Source of the DNA: Rhypophila decipiens
Lineage: Eukaryota > Ascomycota > Sordariomycetes > Sordariales > Naviculisporaceae
Reading direction: 5' to 3'
Length of the DNA: 64,000 nt
Assembly: GCA_033297075.1 (NCBI GenBank)
Contig: MU858048.1
Coordinates: 620,001 to 684,000, forward strand
A program made the translations under genes and the position numbers. Of this stretch, positions 13,401 to 26,906 are shown piece by piece; positions within the stretch are counted from its first letter, which is position 1; each line of letters opens with the position of its first letter. A model generated the notes under the pieces. It was not told the DNA's origin, searched no databases, and saw only the letters and a program-made list of their open reading frames with translations.

Positions 13401-16400
13401 TGATGAACAGAGAGGACAAAGCGAATGTTGCAGTCTTGGTGATGACGACTATCAACAAGGTAGTTGTTGGTACCGGACAGAGTGACAGGCCCAGAACGCA
13501 AGCACTATGATTTTGTTGGTGATGTGATGACATCTTTCTTGGAGAGGCAACGGTTACACCCAACGGGTTGATCACGGCGTAGCAACGACAAGGACGGAGA
13601 GTCCAAGCCAAAGCCAAAGCCACACAGAATGGGATGGGCGACTACCTTACCCACGTACCAGAGTTTACCTGCTGTACAGACCCGTACGTGCGGTAGTATT
13701 ATTATTCTGATGATGGACATATCGTTCACCGGCCGGGAGTGGCCACCGCCACCCAGGGGAAGCTTTCTTTTGTTACCCGGATACTAGGGTTGGGAGTCTC
13801 GAGACTGGCGAGACGAGGAGACAAGCCTCCGGTACGTGCTACTTGACGCATCCAAGAACAAAAAAGGCCATCCCAAGAAACGTCCAAAGTCTGGTATGGC
13901 AAGCTGTGAGAGACTGACATGGAATCAAAACCGAGACCGACCTCAAAAAGGGGGGCGATGAAGAACACGAGCGCCACAGCGCAGTAATCACTCATTATGT
14001 AAGGTACAGTAACGTACATGCATACAGGCCGGGTCGGTCGGTGAACCATCCCTGACGGGAGCTGCAACTGTCAACAAAACCCGGTCCGATGTGGTCAGGG
14101 AGCCCAGCTTGAGTTCGAAACAAGACAATACGAACTTTTTCTCTTGTGTTTGTTTCTTTTTTCTCTCTGTTTCTTTCGCTGTTGTTCATGGGTCGGGATT
14201 CGGGAAGCCAACCAGGATTTGACCTGATACGTTCTTTCCCCCTTTCGACCTGGTACGTGGGTAAGGTCTGTTAGGGGGCTGTGCCGTCCCGATTCCCCCT
14301 ATCCTATCCCAGCGCAAAAGTTATGCTTAAAACGTTTTGGTTGAAGTGCTGAGCAGGATGTGGTCGTTGCTCAGGACACCCAAAACTCTCAGACGGGCAA
14401 TTACTTCGAGGTTATCATTTCCAGAACAAGAGACCGATGGGCCTCGAGACTCGCCGGCGAAACATGATGCATACCACGCATCTTCAAGACTGGGACAGCG
14501 CAGAGATATGAAACTCACAGAAAAAGGCTCATCCGAAGTTGACCTGTGCTTTTCTTTCTCTCAGCTGGAGGTTCTGCAAAAGTTTCATCCCATGTTGAAG
14601 CAAAGCAAGCCCCCAAAGCTTGGTAAAATCCCAGGGACCCAGGACAATCTTCAGGAGATCTTCCAGGGCCCCTTCCCCCGGGAACGGACGAAACAACCTA
14701 AAAGAACTGCCAAGCCAACCACCAAAAGGACCGCTAAACACGAAAGTTCTAGTTCTCCGAACAGTGCTCCCGGTGACAAGTGACAGGCCTCAACCATCAT
14801 GAACAACAAAATACCCCCTGTGCCTGGAAAGTGACGGTATGCAAGCCGTGGCATCGCTTAGATGCACTGGACTGCCAATGCGACAGGGATCTTGAACTAA
14901 CTCCTTGGGGATAGCTCTCTTTCCCACCAAAGAAAAGCAAAGAAAAAAAGCGTTGAACAAGCTAAACTGCAATAGATGATGAAACCGACTGTTTATTTCT
15001 GGATCTGGGGTGGGATACCTCGATACGGATAGCTCGCTGCGGTGTATTTCCGGATCTTGATGGGATATGCACATCACATCGCTATTCTTCACAGTTGAAG
15101 CTCTACGGTAGTGACTGCGACGGTGATGGTGACTGCACGGTTGCTAGGGAGAACTCCCACGTGCAGCAGCTTGAGGACCTTGAGGGACTGGCTTGCCAGT
15201 TGGGAAATTCGTGCGTTTGTTCGGACATTTCTTCGGGTTAATTACCCTTCGATGAAGCACAAGAAAGAAAAAGGAAAGAGAACTGCAGCAAGGTGGATTG
15301 TGATAGAAGTGGGCAACGTTTTGCTCAGAAATCACATAACACTGAAAGCAGATGAGGTTATTCCGAGTTATAATGAGCCACTATAACCTGGGATTTGAAC
15401 ACTGGTGTTGGCGATGTGATGAGTTTATGTTGGTTGTGGATATCTTTGTCAATGACTGGAGCTTGGTCAAAGAGAGTCAGAGACGGACACTAGATACAGT
15501 TCCTCTGTTTGGTTATCAGCCATCATTAGTGAGTGACCTAGGTTGGCTCAGTGGGATATTCACGGTACAGGCAAACAGGACTTTGAGAGCTTCCCTCTGG
15601 ACAATCTGTAATTTTAACATGGAGGACGAAAAGGGCCTGTATGTGCTCTGTGCAAAGGGGTTCATCATTTCTACTGTGCTTAAGTTAACTTTATTGTATG
15701 GATGTATCAACTCTTCAAACACCACACCACAAGCCCCTCTTCGAGGTTTGAGTGCAAGACAAACCTCCAGCGCTGAATACAACCTCGAAAAGGAAACCCC
15801 CCACCTCCTGGGCGTGGGATATCTTCAAGTCAGACTCAACACAATCCCTTTATATGCTCAGACCCAGAGGTTACTTTCTCATCACTTATTCAATACGTCT
15901 CTTTGTCGTAGATATAACTTAACCGGCATATAACATATATATAGTGTAGTATGTAGAGGTGATGTGATGGGTGCTCCCGCTGAAGCTTTACACATTGCAC
16001 ATATTGTAACTGTTGCAGTGATTCAAAGTCTGGATATGTAACCCTGGAGGCGGGGTATAACCAAACATTTCCAGTTCCCAGAAGTTGAGCTCTCCTGGGC
16101 AGATAGACAAAGATCGGACGAAAATAAGGCTCAAACAAGCAGTTGCTGAACCGAATCTTTGGCGAAAATAAGCCGGGACTCTTGAGTATCTAGAGTCTAG
16201 ACTACTTACGGATAGATGCATAAATGCTCCATCGTCGATCCAGTGTAATGGGGGCGGGAAGGAGTAATGATTCCAAAGCGAAACACTGTCCACCAGCAGA
16301 TGTAGACGATGGGAAGATATATGGGTACGGATAGAAAGCACGAGATAAGTATAGTAAACCCCAACACAAAACACCTGAAGGAATGGCCCATATGTACGTA

Positions 16401-19330
16401 CTGTCTTGGAGCTGTTGCCCGGTTTAGTAACCAGCACATATCGCCAGAACCAGACATTACACAAGTACCATACCTTGCCTTGACCGGACACATGGTACAT
16501 GTACCTATTTGCAGACGAGATTCCATTTCATGAACCATACTTGGAACCAAATCACCGGACTGTTTCTGCAGACCTGCATTCCGTACATATATGGATTCAG
16601 GCGAAATACATACGGGAAATAAAACCTTGGTAGAACCAAAACCGAATTTTGCGGTTTCCCACGTGTATGAAAGGGGTACATGGAAAAGATGATCTAATTA
16701 TATTGTACGTAGTAAAATCTGGAGAAACCAACCATTTATTCCGTAAAGTTTCGATCAAGTTAAACACCTTCCATTAATCTTTAAACTGCAGTAGTACATA
16801 TTATTGAGTCCACACATCTCCGTACATACTCTTGAAACATGCGCAAAGATTCAATGCTGCTGATCGCTTAGATAAGGCCTCAAACGTCAATACAACAGCA
16901 TTGGATATCGATGGGGTATTTGCTCAACGTTACACTTCTAGTATGCAGTATGGCATACCTATCGTCTAACTCTATATACATATGAATATCATCGACAACA
17001 CCAGACGTCTTCGCTTATCCCTTATCCTCTTGTAGACTTGTTGTGTATTACTAACCTGGAAGCTGGTCTTTGCGCGAACAGCTCCATGTCGGAATCATGA
17101 AATACCCCAATATAGAGGAAATATGACTCGTGCAGTTGATGTTCATGGACCAGACTTCACAGCAGCGGCACGGATTCTCTACCATTGTCATCCTCTCAGA
17201 TACACTGATGTGAGTACGTACGTAGATCCCCCAACGTATGCGTCCGGCACAGCACGTCAGAACCAAGAACACTTTAGTATCCAGCTGTAAAGCAAAAAAA
17301 GTCCCCGACGGAGCTGGAGAAATGGACTTACGGATCGACGATCCATGATCCATACATGTACATAATCCACGACCACCGGGATTTGATACCAGTCAGTGAG
17401 GAACCATACATACCCCATAAAACTGTATTCATAGATGTAAACTTGAAGTAAGGTTATCCATTGTATATAAGTAGATATCTAGGCCGTGTAATAAGCGGCC
17501 CAACCCAGCCCAGCCCAGCTACGAATATGCTGGGCTGTCCTAAATATGGAAACAAAACCCAGCGTGGGCGGGAGCGGGTCGACCGCAGAACGGGTCTCTT
17601 GTTTGTCAACATCTTTATTGAAACAAGCCAGTCCTCCATGGCCCAGGACGGGAATCGCCATGTTGGATATAACTCGTCAGGTATGTGGGCAGCAAGGCTC
17701 CATCACAACATCCCGCATCCTTCTTCTTCAGTACATTTCCTAGATAGATTGTCTTGCACGCGCCGCAATTTCCATCTATCCTACGCACATTGGTGACATC
17801 TCAAACTCGTTTCTGGTGGACACACGAGGTTAACTCCGTAAAAGGTCTGGTCGTGGTGGCCAGCCATGGTGATGGTGTTACTCCTCACCGGCTGGCCTCG
17901 ATGTGATATGCCTACTAATTCTAACCTACCCATCCATCTCTATCTGGTATGTTAGTGCACAGCCCACATCACGACACCCCCCACCAGTTTACTATCTGCT
18001 GCTGTGTCTGGTTCTAGTAAGCCGCTCGAGTATAGCTAAGACCGTGAAGCTTACGAGTGTGTAGCATAGAGCCATGTTGCGGCTCAGTCTCAGCGGCGGT
18101 GGCGGCACGGCAGCACACAATATCTTATCTACTCAAGACCTGGAGGGGGCTATCTATCGATAACACCAACATCACCGTGCAGTGATGGTGTTCTGTGTGC
18201 GGAATTTATACAAAAGCAGTAATACCGAGCTGCTCAATGAGCAGTTGGTTCGCTCGCTTCTTGAAGCAGATCATGGGAACAACTCAGTTGGGTACATGTA
18301 AGTAGGCCAGCGTGGATGGTGTGGTCTAGAGATTTTCCATTGGTGCTTTTCAACACCATCAAAACTCACCTAGGTGTGTGATAGGTGGGCCTTCTGTACC
18401 TGGATATGGATTATTGGGTTGTAGGTTGTGCAGTTGGTTGACTGTTGGTTGGTGTCTTCTTGCTGACATGTATCTCACTCGACCTCGGTCATAGGGCTTG
18501 TACGCGTAATTTCCGTACCTCCTGACCTAAGAACCTTATCTGCAACCTCATAAGGCTCATTCGGTGGGCCGGTCTTGTTTGTTCCCACGATACAAAGGTA
18601 TAGCGATTGTTGAAACAGCGGCGTATCAATATTATCTAATCTGAGCTGGTTAGTGGGTTGGTCAGCTTGGCCGAGGAATAATTCCACAAGAGGATGGAAG
18701 AATCGGCCGTCGTGTTTGGTGACTCAATCTTCGCCTCAGTTGGCTATCAAAGTAGACCATCATTATCAGCATACCGCAGCTTCAATCTCAGGCCCAGATT
18801 CCGAGTTACCACCTGCCAAGTTAAAGGCCTCGCTGAAAATAGCCGAGACAACTAGCAATCTGATGATTCCATCTCTTGTATGTACAACGAAAATAATACC
18901 TAGCGCGTAGTAAGCGGGCGGCCAATCTCTCGCGGCGTCCAAGCTCCCTCGTGTTTCGTACTGCTGGCGGGCCTCTATCTCAAGCCATGTCGTCGTCGTC
19001 GTTGTCACGACCATCACAGGGATAGGACCGCTCCAGGCAGGATTGTCCAGTCTCTCTCCCGCAGGCGGCGCAGACAGGAACCATCTCAGGCAGGCCACGA
19101 CGCTCGATCCACAGACACTGTTAATCATCAAGTCAACATGATGTACCTCGACGAAAGAGTGACTTTCATTCTCAGAGTCTCCATCTCCCTCTCGGACCCC
19201 ATCTACCCCTTCATCTGAGGGTGTCGAGTTCCATCCATCCATCCGGCAATACTAGACCACTAGGTAAGATATCACCAAAAACGAAACATGGAGAAGCATA
19301 CGACGCGGGACCTTGCCACGAAGCTGCTTG

Positions 19331-19351
19331 CCTCTCTCTCTCTCTCTCTCT
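19331..19351. repeat. (CT)n microsatellite
   Basis: An almost pure CT dinucleotide run of about 20 bases lies in the gene-poor region. Confidence 0.9.
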
Positions 19352-21928
19352 TGCCCGGGTAGATAGGTAACCCTTTGCTTCACCGCATAGTAACGTAGTG
19401 GAGACTGGAGTGAGGAGACAGTCTCTCCGGAGGCAGGTCAGAGGGCAGCAAACAACAAACACAACCCTTTGATCTCGGATCATATCTCAACGGCACCTGG
19501 ATATCTGGGCATATCAAAATCTGGGCCCATACTGGCTGGGAGCTAAGAGACAAGCTCGGTATTGCCTTCAAGGGCGCGAGAATCCCGAAGCGACGGTTGC
19601 TGTGCCTGCGGAGAAAAACCATGCAGTCGCCAAAGGACAAGGTAGAAGAGCCGGTGACACAGAAGCCGGCCTTCTGGCTCGGCTTTGGAATCCAAGTGAC
19701 CTCAGAGTCTCAGACAACGTGCTCCCACCGCCATTTTGGCGAGAATAGCATCAAGGTGGAGGACAATTAAAGGCCACCTGCCCGTCCCGGTTGCAACTTG
19801 CAAGCCACTCGCAGTCTCTTGGCAATCACCCACACATGAAGGTGTTGTGAGCCGATATTGTTCCTCCACAATTTGTTTCGAAACCGCACAGTATGGGACG
19901 CATAACTGAGCCTCCTAGCATCTTTGGTAATATCAGGATAAGGAAACAATTGCGGAGAACATTTTGGAAACGAGAAATGGATCAAAGGAAGAGACGACGG
20001 GGCCAATCGAGTACCGTACCTTTCTCAGTTATAGCCCAGGATTCCAAGTTCCCAGCCACTTGGTCATGTCCTTCAATTTACTTCACCGTCGAGACAAGGG
20101 CTGAGGTCGTGCTGAACTGGTGACCAAGGGCTGTTATGATTAACATGCTGGGTCTTCGTAACCGTGGAGTTGGGAAACAGAACTCTGGAGCCAATGATAG
20201 GAGTCACTCGACTACCGGGCGGGCGTATTCTGGCGGGGCCGAGTTGGACGGAGGTATTCCGTAGCTGGGTTTCGGCTCTTGCCTGCTATAAGACGTTGTT
20301 TTAAGAGTGAAGGTTGTATCCCCGACTCCACTAGGAAAAGAACCTTTCCCACCGCTCATTTCCCTTCTTTCACCTAAAGGCTGGGGTGAAAGCATTAACT
20401 GTTGCATTGAGTGTTATTATCATTCATGGCATTTCCGTACGGAGTGGCTAATAACCCGGATATGAACGCCATCACAATCGCTGCACTTGCAGCTGGACCA
20501 CTCTCGATAAAACAGAAAAGAAGAAACAGAAAAGAGAAAAAGTCAATGGTTGCCTTGTTCAGGTCAGAATTCGAGTGGAGCGGTTCCAGACCCCGAAACC
20601 CGAGGCTCATCACACTATCACAGAGTCCATGCAGTGAACTGAAGCTGTGACGCCAAGAGTTGTCATGGCCGGCAGCGCTCCCGTGTGTTTCGTAGATCAA
20701 TATTGACGTTTCCAACGGCTGTCACTCCCCCGGACCCCGAGCGCCATGGATATTGAGGCAGCCAACGACGGACGACAACCAAACATTGATCACCACCACC
20801 CGCCGGCAGGGTGCTCTCAAAATATTGACGACGGGTAACAGAAAGGAAGCAAATATTGGTTTGGGCAAAGCAAGAGAGGGCGATGTCCTGAAGCAGGATG
20901 GAGGCGTGAAAGGGAACTGCGGCAGTTGACGTGATGGCACATGCGTGCGTGCGTTGGGGGATAAGTAGGACTCATGGTGCCGCGTCAACGGCCCAATAGC
21001 CAAAGCTGGAGGACAATCCAGTCGTAAACATGAAGCATAGAAATTCCATCCAGCATATCCTCTAGAACTGTGTCTGATGATCAAGATGGATCGCGGTCCG
21101 TCTGTGCTGCTGTGCCCTCCTCGCACTCAAAAACTCCAGCTTGCCCACTCCGCCGCTCGTCGTCCCATCTGACACGACTTCGAGGCAAGAGGGGCCATGG
21201 TCTTGATCGAGGCGCAGATGACGACGACAGAACTTCTGTGCCACATGTAGATGAAGCTGTCACCCCGCCGCCCGCGATCGCTCGCTGAACAGAACCCCAT
21301 AAGGCTTTATTTTCCATCCATACTCTGTCGCGCAGCCAGGCACAGCTTGAGCTTCTCCGCATGTTTCCGAGAGAGGGATGGGGGTAGCCGGGGTGATGTT
21401 TCAGATTGTTCAAAAGGCCCGGGTTCGTGACAATCCTCAAGGGGAGGGGAGCTGCCCCTCAACTCCAAGGCATGGCCCTCAATTGATGATATGGGAGAAT
21501 TGAAAGAGACAGCCAACCGGAGGAAATGGGGATGAACAACCTGTTTGTTTGAAACAAGTTTGGTGTTTTGGGACGACTTGCCCTGCCCATGGTATCTGAA
21601 CCTGGAGCGCCCGTCTTGGCAAATGTTTCTTGATACCCGTCTTTGACGCTGGCGACAGGAGGGACGATGAATCGTTATGGGCGGTCTGGAAAAAGAGCTG
21701 GGAACACAATAGAAAAAGGTAATAAGGCCTTGAAGGGGAATTGGTTGCCTGTCATTATTCAGTTCGAAAAGATTGACACAAGAGGGAGAAGACAGTGACG
21801 ATGTACGGGCGTTGGAGGGAAGAACTGGGCTTGACTGATTCAGGCAAAAAATTAAGAGACAACTGTTTTTGCCCCACTCCGCCGATAAGCCCACTGTAAC
21901 AAAACCCGCTTGACAAGAACCTCGAATA

Positions 21929-21942
21929 ACCCTAACCCTGAG
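21929..21942. repeat. Interstitial telomere-like motif (two CCCTAA units)
   Basis: The + strand reads AACCCTAACCCTGA, which is two units of the fungal telomere repeat (TTAGGG read on the other strand). It lies about 460 bases beyond the stop codon of the NLR-HET gene, on its 3' side. Two units may be chance, a telobox-type protein binding site, or a remnant of repaired DNA. Confidence 0.4.
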
Positions 21943-22400
21943 CGGACTGTCAGTTAAAAGTTGAAGTTATTTAGAGGTAATGTCTCCTTGTTGAGCAAAG
22001 AGCAGCCGGCGTCCCTAGAAAAGTGGTTTCTTTTCGAACTGGGTAATGGCCCGTGACTGGAATTTCCAACATATTTATCATCTAGAATATATATTAAAAT
22101 CACAACACAGGTTAAACCTCACCGTCTCAATCTCAGCCCACATCATCGAGTCACGGTGGAACTCCTTGGGTCGAAGCAGAAGTGACGGGTCAACTTCACG
22201 GCATCAGAAAAAAGACAAGAAGTGACTGTCAAACGTGGCTACCGCCCGGGCAGTCGACCAAAGTACTCATTCTGTGGTCTCCCCAAGACCTGCCTGTTGT
22301 TTCCGGACTCGGGCTCGGAGCCCACTTGTGAAGCTTCTCGACGCGGCCCAGTTCAAGATAAGGCCCAAGTGTTCGGCCGGTATCATGTTGACGCACCGAA

Positions 22401-25400
22401 CTACTCGATAAAGACAGACTGGACCTGCAAGTCATCTTTGACACCACTTTCGCCGGCCAAATTCTTGGTACGTTCCGCAGAAAAAAGTTCACCATACATA
22501 ATCCCATGGACATAGCAATGTCCGATCAGCTCAAAGACATTGCCCTGTGCCGAACCAGATATTTGCCGGAGCACTATCGGCACTACGCAGCCTGGCATAA
22601 TCCAGACAGTATCTCCCTCGCGCGCCGAATGTGGGCATAGCCCGATATATCCCTTCTCTGACCGAAACAACCGCCTCCCAAGGAGGACGCGGTAGTGGGC
22701 GTCCTCAAAGGATCGCTTCGAGTTGTAAACCAGCAGTTCGGCCTCTTTCGTCTTGCTTGCGCTGACGTCAAAGCGGTATTGGAGGACTTCCTCCAAGGTC
22801 GGGATGCCTCTGCCTTTTTCTGCTGTTGCCTCCAACGCCTCCAGGACGGGCCAGGTGAGCTCGTTTCCACTGCTTTCGGACAATGCCGCTGCTATCCGCT
22901 GCTCCAACTCTCGACTCTGAGCACACAACTGCAATAAATATCTGTAAAACGCCTCTACCAGCTCATCGCCAGTCATGGAATCATCTCGCTGATCGGCGAT
23001 AAGTGTCCGCGCGAAAGCTTCGAGTGATGATTCACCCGTCACGTACTGGCTATCCAGGTGGAGAAAGAAATCGAGCCACGAGGACGGGCAGGCCTCAATG
23101 GTAGACTCTTTCCTGCTTGGACCAGTTTTGCCAACGGTGTCTACCTGGACGCCTTGGACCTCGAGAGTCTGCTGATGAAATTTTGGATTACATGGAGTTT
23201 GCAACCCGGCCGAGCAGTCAAACGAAATCTCTGAAAGGAGGTCCAAGGGTTGGACAAAAGGGACACTGAAGTCAGGAACCCACGAGGGCAGACCTGAAAT
23301 GTGGCGGAATGACCTGTCCTCGACCTTGGTAAGCAGCGACAAAGACTGTGTGTTTTGCACCATGAGCCTAGCGGCACGTGTGTATGTCTCTTGTACTGTC
23401 TCTTCGTAGCTGATGGTAAAGAAGCCAGGATCCACAACCCTAGAAAACAATTGAAGCGCCAGGGCGGCCGGTGCGAAAACCTTGTCATGCGGGTCTGTCG
23501 CGTTGGAGGTTCTCGACTTCTGAATGATATGCTGAAGAACTCGATAGAACACAGCTTTCACCTCGTCAGGTCGCAATTGGAATGCCGGAACCAAGGTTTC
23601 TTCTGAACTGACTGGCAAACCTTGGGCACATTGAAGGGCAAGCCCGGTGAGCCGCATTGGCTGATGTCCCACTGGGGGTGCCGCTTCTAGCGTAGTGCTG
23701 GCTGCTGAAGTTGCTTTTACTCTGCTCAGCCTTTGCAACCATCCGCTGCGGAGGAGATATAGAGAAAAATTGCAAAGGGACGTCCACTTAAACTCGACTC
23801 CGCCACAGACACAAAAGACCCCTTTGGCCAAGACAACTTCTTGCACTATCCAGCACCGCTCAAACCAGTACCGGTCGAAAAAGCGGACGAGCGCCATCTG
23901 CTCAGATGGGGTGAATGGTTGACGTCCCGTCTTGGTCCAAAAGACGGAGGAAACGGGGTCTTGCGGTATGCCGTCTGCTCCCTGATCCGAGACTAACGCG
24001 TCGACCGTGGGAGCTAGTTTTTGCAGCAGGCCATGGACAACTTCCGAGCAGTGGTCTGGTTTGCCAAGCCAGACAATCGTGTACCTGGCACGGGCATATA
24101 TGGATCCCATCATTGCGACTTGGGAGCTGCGCTCCTCTAGGTCATTCTGGTTGATGCAGATAGCATCCACCCAGAGGAAAGTGTTCGGTTGTATGCGCAG
24201 GGTAGAAAGTGCATCAAAAAGGTTCTGGGTGATGTACAGCTCTTTGCCTTCACAGAATATTTTGCACGTGAGGTCAGCAGTCAAGCCATCTCCCGGCCGT
24301 GCGCTTGCCCAGGTATATGAGAGCGCTGAATAAACATCAGTGCTTGCCTCATCGACTGTGCTCAAAGAGCAATGTATGACGGAGTCCTTCACTTCATATT
24401 GAAGAACACGATATGCCGAAGGCTTGGGAAGAGAGGCGTATTCATATCGAGATTCGGACGGTCTCGGGGCGTGGGTTGCGTGCTCGACACTGACACCGGG
24501 TGTTGCACCTTGGCGTTTTGCAGACTCGCACAGTCTCCGTATAGCATCGAGATCTCGTACAGCTTGTTGCGTCCGTGGATGGTTTTGACCTTTGTGGTTG
24601 GTAAACCCCGTCACGACCGCTTGGGCAAGCTTAAGAGCTTCTTCCAGAGATTCTGAAGTCCCCTTCGCTTTGAGGGCATCGGCGAGGCCGTCACACATAT
24701 CTATAGGATCAAGACCCGCCCTAAGAATATGGGTAGCTGCAGTGTCAACCAGGCTGCGAAATATGAGCACTGCTTGATCCACCTTGCCGGGCTTTTTGTC
24801 CAAGTAGTAATGGCCAAGACGATAGAACCCGATCAGCACTTGAGGGTGTGCTGGGCCGAGATCATTGGCAAGACGAGGTAAGATGTCCTCTAGAATCGCT
24901 CCAGCCTTTTCATACTGTCCCAACTTCATGAAGTAGAAGTCAGCAGCATCCAACAACACCAAAAGATACTGGTTGCTATCCTCCCCATATTCCTTCTTTT
25001 GCAGCTCCAGCAATTGTACCTGGTTAGCCAGGGCCTCATCCAGGTTCCCTAATTGGCCGTGTGCTACCGCAAGACCCCGTCTCGAATCGACTTCGAGTTG
25101 TTTTAGCCCACTGTCTTTCTCGATTTGCAAAAGAACCTTGTCAAAACTTTGAATCGCCTTGAGTTTATCTCCGTCAGATGAGAGCTCTACCCATCCCAAG
25201 TGCGCCAGGCTCCGCAACGTGTCCGGATTGTTCTCACCGAAGAGGCGTAGCCGATTCTGATAGACAAAGTCCCCGGCCACCCTAGCCTCCTCAAACTTGT
25301 CAATATCGTGCATAGACATGGACAAGTTGTGCCACCATTCAAGGGTAAGCAAATCAGTGCCTGGGGATGTGCCTAGTGGAACCAATTCGCGACCAATTGC

Positions 25401-26906
25401 TACCTGTGCCATTGAGACAGCCTCCGGTGCGCGACCTTGAAGTCGCAGGAACCGGATGGCGTGAAGCCGAATCTCCAGGAGAAGACACTTGGAAACCTCT
25501 GGGCAGAGTTCGTCCCGAAGAGATGTGAGCTCTTGAATGTGCGGCAACAGAGAAGCAAATATATCTGCCTTGTCGAGACTGGGCGCTGAGCAGCTCAAGG
25601 AAACCAACAACACGGCATTGGTGAACACACTGCCGGTTTTATCGCTGCGCACATGTTTGAGAGTTCGCTCACGTACTGGCTGTTGTAGTTGGAAATATTT
25701 GCCGTCTGGGGATCTGGTGATGAGGCAAAATTTCGCCAACCAATCGAATGCTTGGAGAAGACCGGCCTCGCACATGCCGAGGCGTAGTAGCTGTTCATCA
25801 AACACATGCTTGACGTGAGGATGGAGGTTGATTCTGTCCACGAGATTGAAAAGACTGAGCTGTATACAGTGAGGATCAAGACAAGACATCACTTGCAGGA
25901 GGGTGGCGGCAGCCGGTTCAGTTTTGTTCAGGTAATCGAATGTGATGAGCCAGGTAATGTCATCTGGGTCTTTAGCTTCGCCTTCCGGTTCACTTCGAGG
26001 TCCCGGCATCGGCTCATCTTGGGCCTTCTTCAAGGCCATGTACTCTGAGAAGTACCATGAAATTGAGGTGCGTGATGCCTTTGTATGAAGTAGGAATGCT
26101 GCTGCGCGCCCAACAGACGCAGCATCGTAGTCAAGTTCACGAAGAAGTCTTTGACATGCGATTGACTCTGGTTCATGTACGGCCAAAGGAGAATTCGAGA
26201 GCAGTTGAGCGGACTCACTTGCGTTCATCTTCCCGACGCAAATAGAGTCAAAGGATATACCGGATTGCACAGGCAGGTTGTTTGTCATGGAAGTGAATAG
26301 AATGTTCCCTCCCCTCTGTGGCAAGAAGGGGAAATATGAAAAGTCCACCATGTCGACTCCATCAACAACAAGAATCCAAGGAGAGACAGATTGAACAGAC
26401 TCCAATAGAGCCTTGACGGTCTGCAGGAATTCGACGGTGCTGTGCTTAGTAGCTTCGGGTACTATGGCAGTGGCGATGGAACTGTAATCATTCGGGAACC
26501 GAGCCTTGTCTCCGGACACCCAGAAGATATTGTAACGGGTCGTTTCGAGCCTGAGCCTCCAGCAGAGCTCTAGCGCACACTGGGTTTTGCTATTTGAATG
26601 GCTTGTGGGTAAGAAAGACCTACAAGTACAATATAGAGATGGCAGGTTTCGCTTACCCAGTGCCAGCATGTCCATGAAGGACCACCATCCTCGAGTTCGC
26701 TATAGTGCCTGCACTGTAAAGTCGCTCTTTCAAGGACTTCGTGATGTGCTCTCTTTCGACATAGTAGCGGTTTCGTTCATGAGGAACATGGAAATGCTGT
26801 GCTGGTTGAGCAACGACAATCTGAGCCGAAGATCTGGAATTATCCGATGATCAGCCTTCAGGAAAACTTGTTGGCGGCGTGAAGATACAAACTGTGATGA
26901 CCCCAT
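22401..26906 (-). CDS. NLR-like protein: NB-ARC-type NTPase, TPR repeats, C-terminal HET domain
   Basis: The gene model has three exons (26906-26889, 26820-26657, 26589-22401; introns of 68 and 67 bases) and gives 1456 residues in frame. A short N-terminus (FHVPHERNRYYVERE) leads into an NTPase with P-loop GHAGTGKT at residues 56-63, split by the second intron, and Walker B WILVVDGVD at 132-140. Residues about 470-750 contain helical TPR-like repeats (for example HGQLGNLDEALANQVQLLEL). A HET domain follows at about 810-980, with YSALSYTWA, LWVDAICINQND and QVAMMGSIYARA followed by VWLG. The C-terminus has the usual HET-protein tail (RRLFRSEKGYIGLCPHSARE; YVHGIMYGE). HET domains trigger cell death in vegetative incompatibility, and NB-ARC/TPR proteins act as ligand-gated switches. 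A role as an immune or allorecognition receptor is inferred. Having HET after the repeats rather than at the N-terminus is unusual. The six-residue first exon is the least certain part. Confidence 0.85.

Larger units (their letters stand above)
10400..22400. other. About 12 kb with no convincing gene
   Basis: This is a very long gene-free stretch for a fungus. Open frames are short, overlap on both strands and carry no motif I recognise. The longest are 193 codons at 15352-15933 (+), 195 codons at 21307-21894 (-), 158 codons at 18766-19242 (-) and 148 codons at 14337-14783 (+). Simple repeats include a (CT)n run at 19331-19351 and short GTC runs near 11224 and 18985. The part from about 15.8 to 17.4 kb is visibly richer in A/T. 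Two tandem CCCTAA units lie near 21930. No transposase, reverse transcriptase or terminal-repeat pair was visible. Confidence 0.45.

Noticed and set aside
15352..15933. 193-codon plus-strand open frame with an ATG
   Set aside because: The longest plus-strand frame in the gene-poor region, but it has mixed composition, no domain and sits in A/T-rich sequence where chance frames occur.
17511..17537. Hairpin CAGCCCAGC / GCTGGGCTG with a 9-base loop
   Set aside because: A nine-base perfect stem next to a CAGCC repeat can arise by chance. There is no gene nearby for it to regulate or terminate.
18766..19242. 158-codon minus-strand frame with a hydrophobic segment
   Set aside because: Includes a poly-Thr stretch from a GTC simple repeat and no recognisable family; support is too weak for a gene call.
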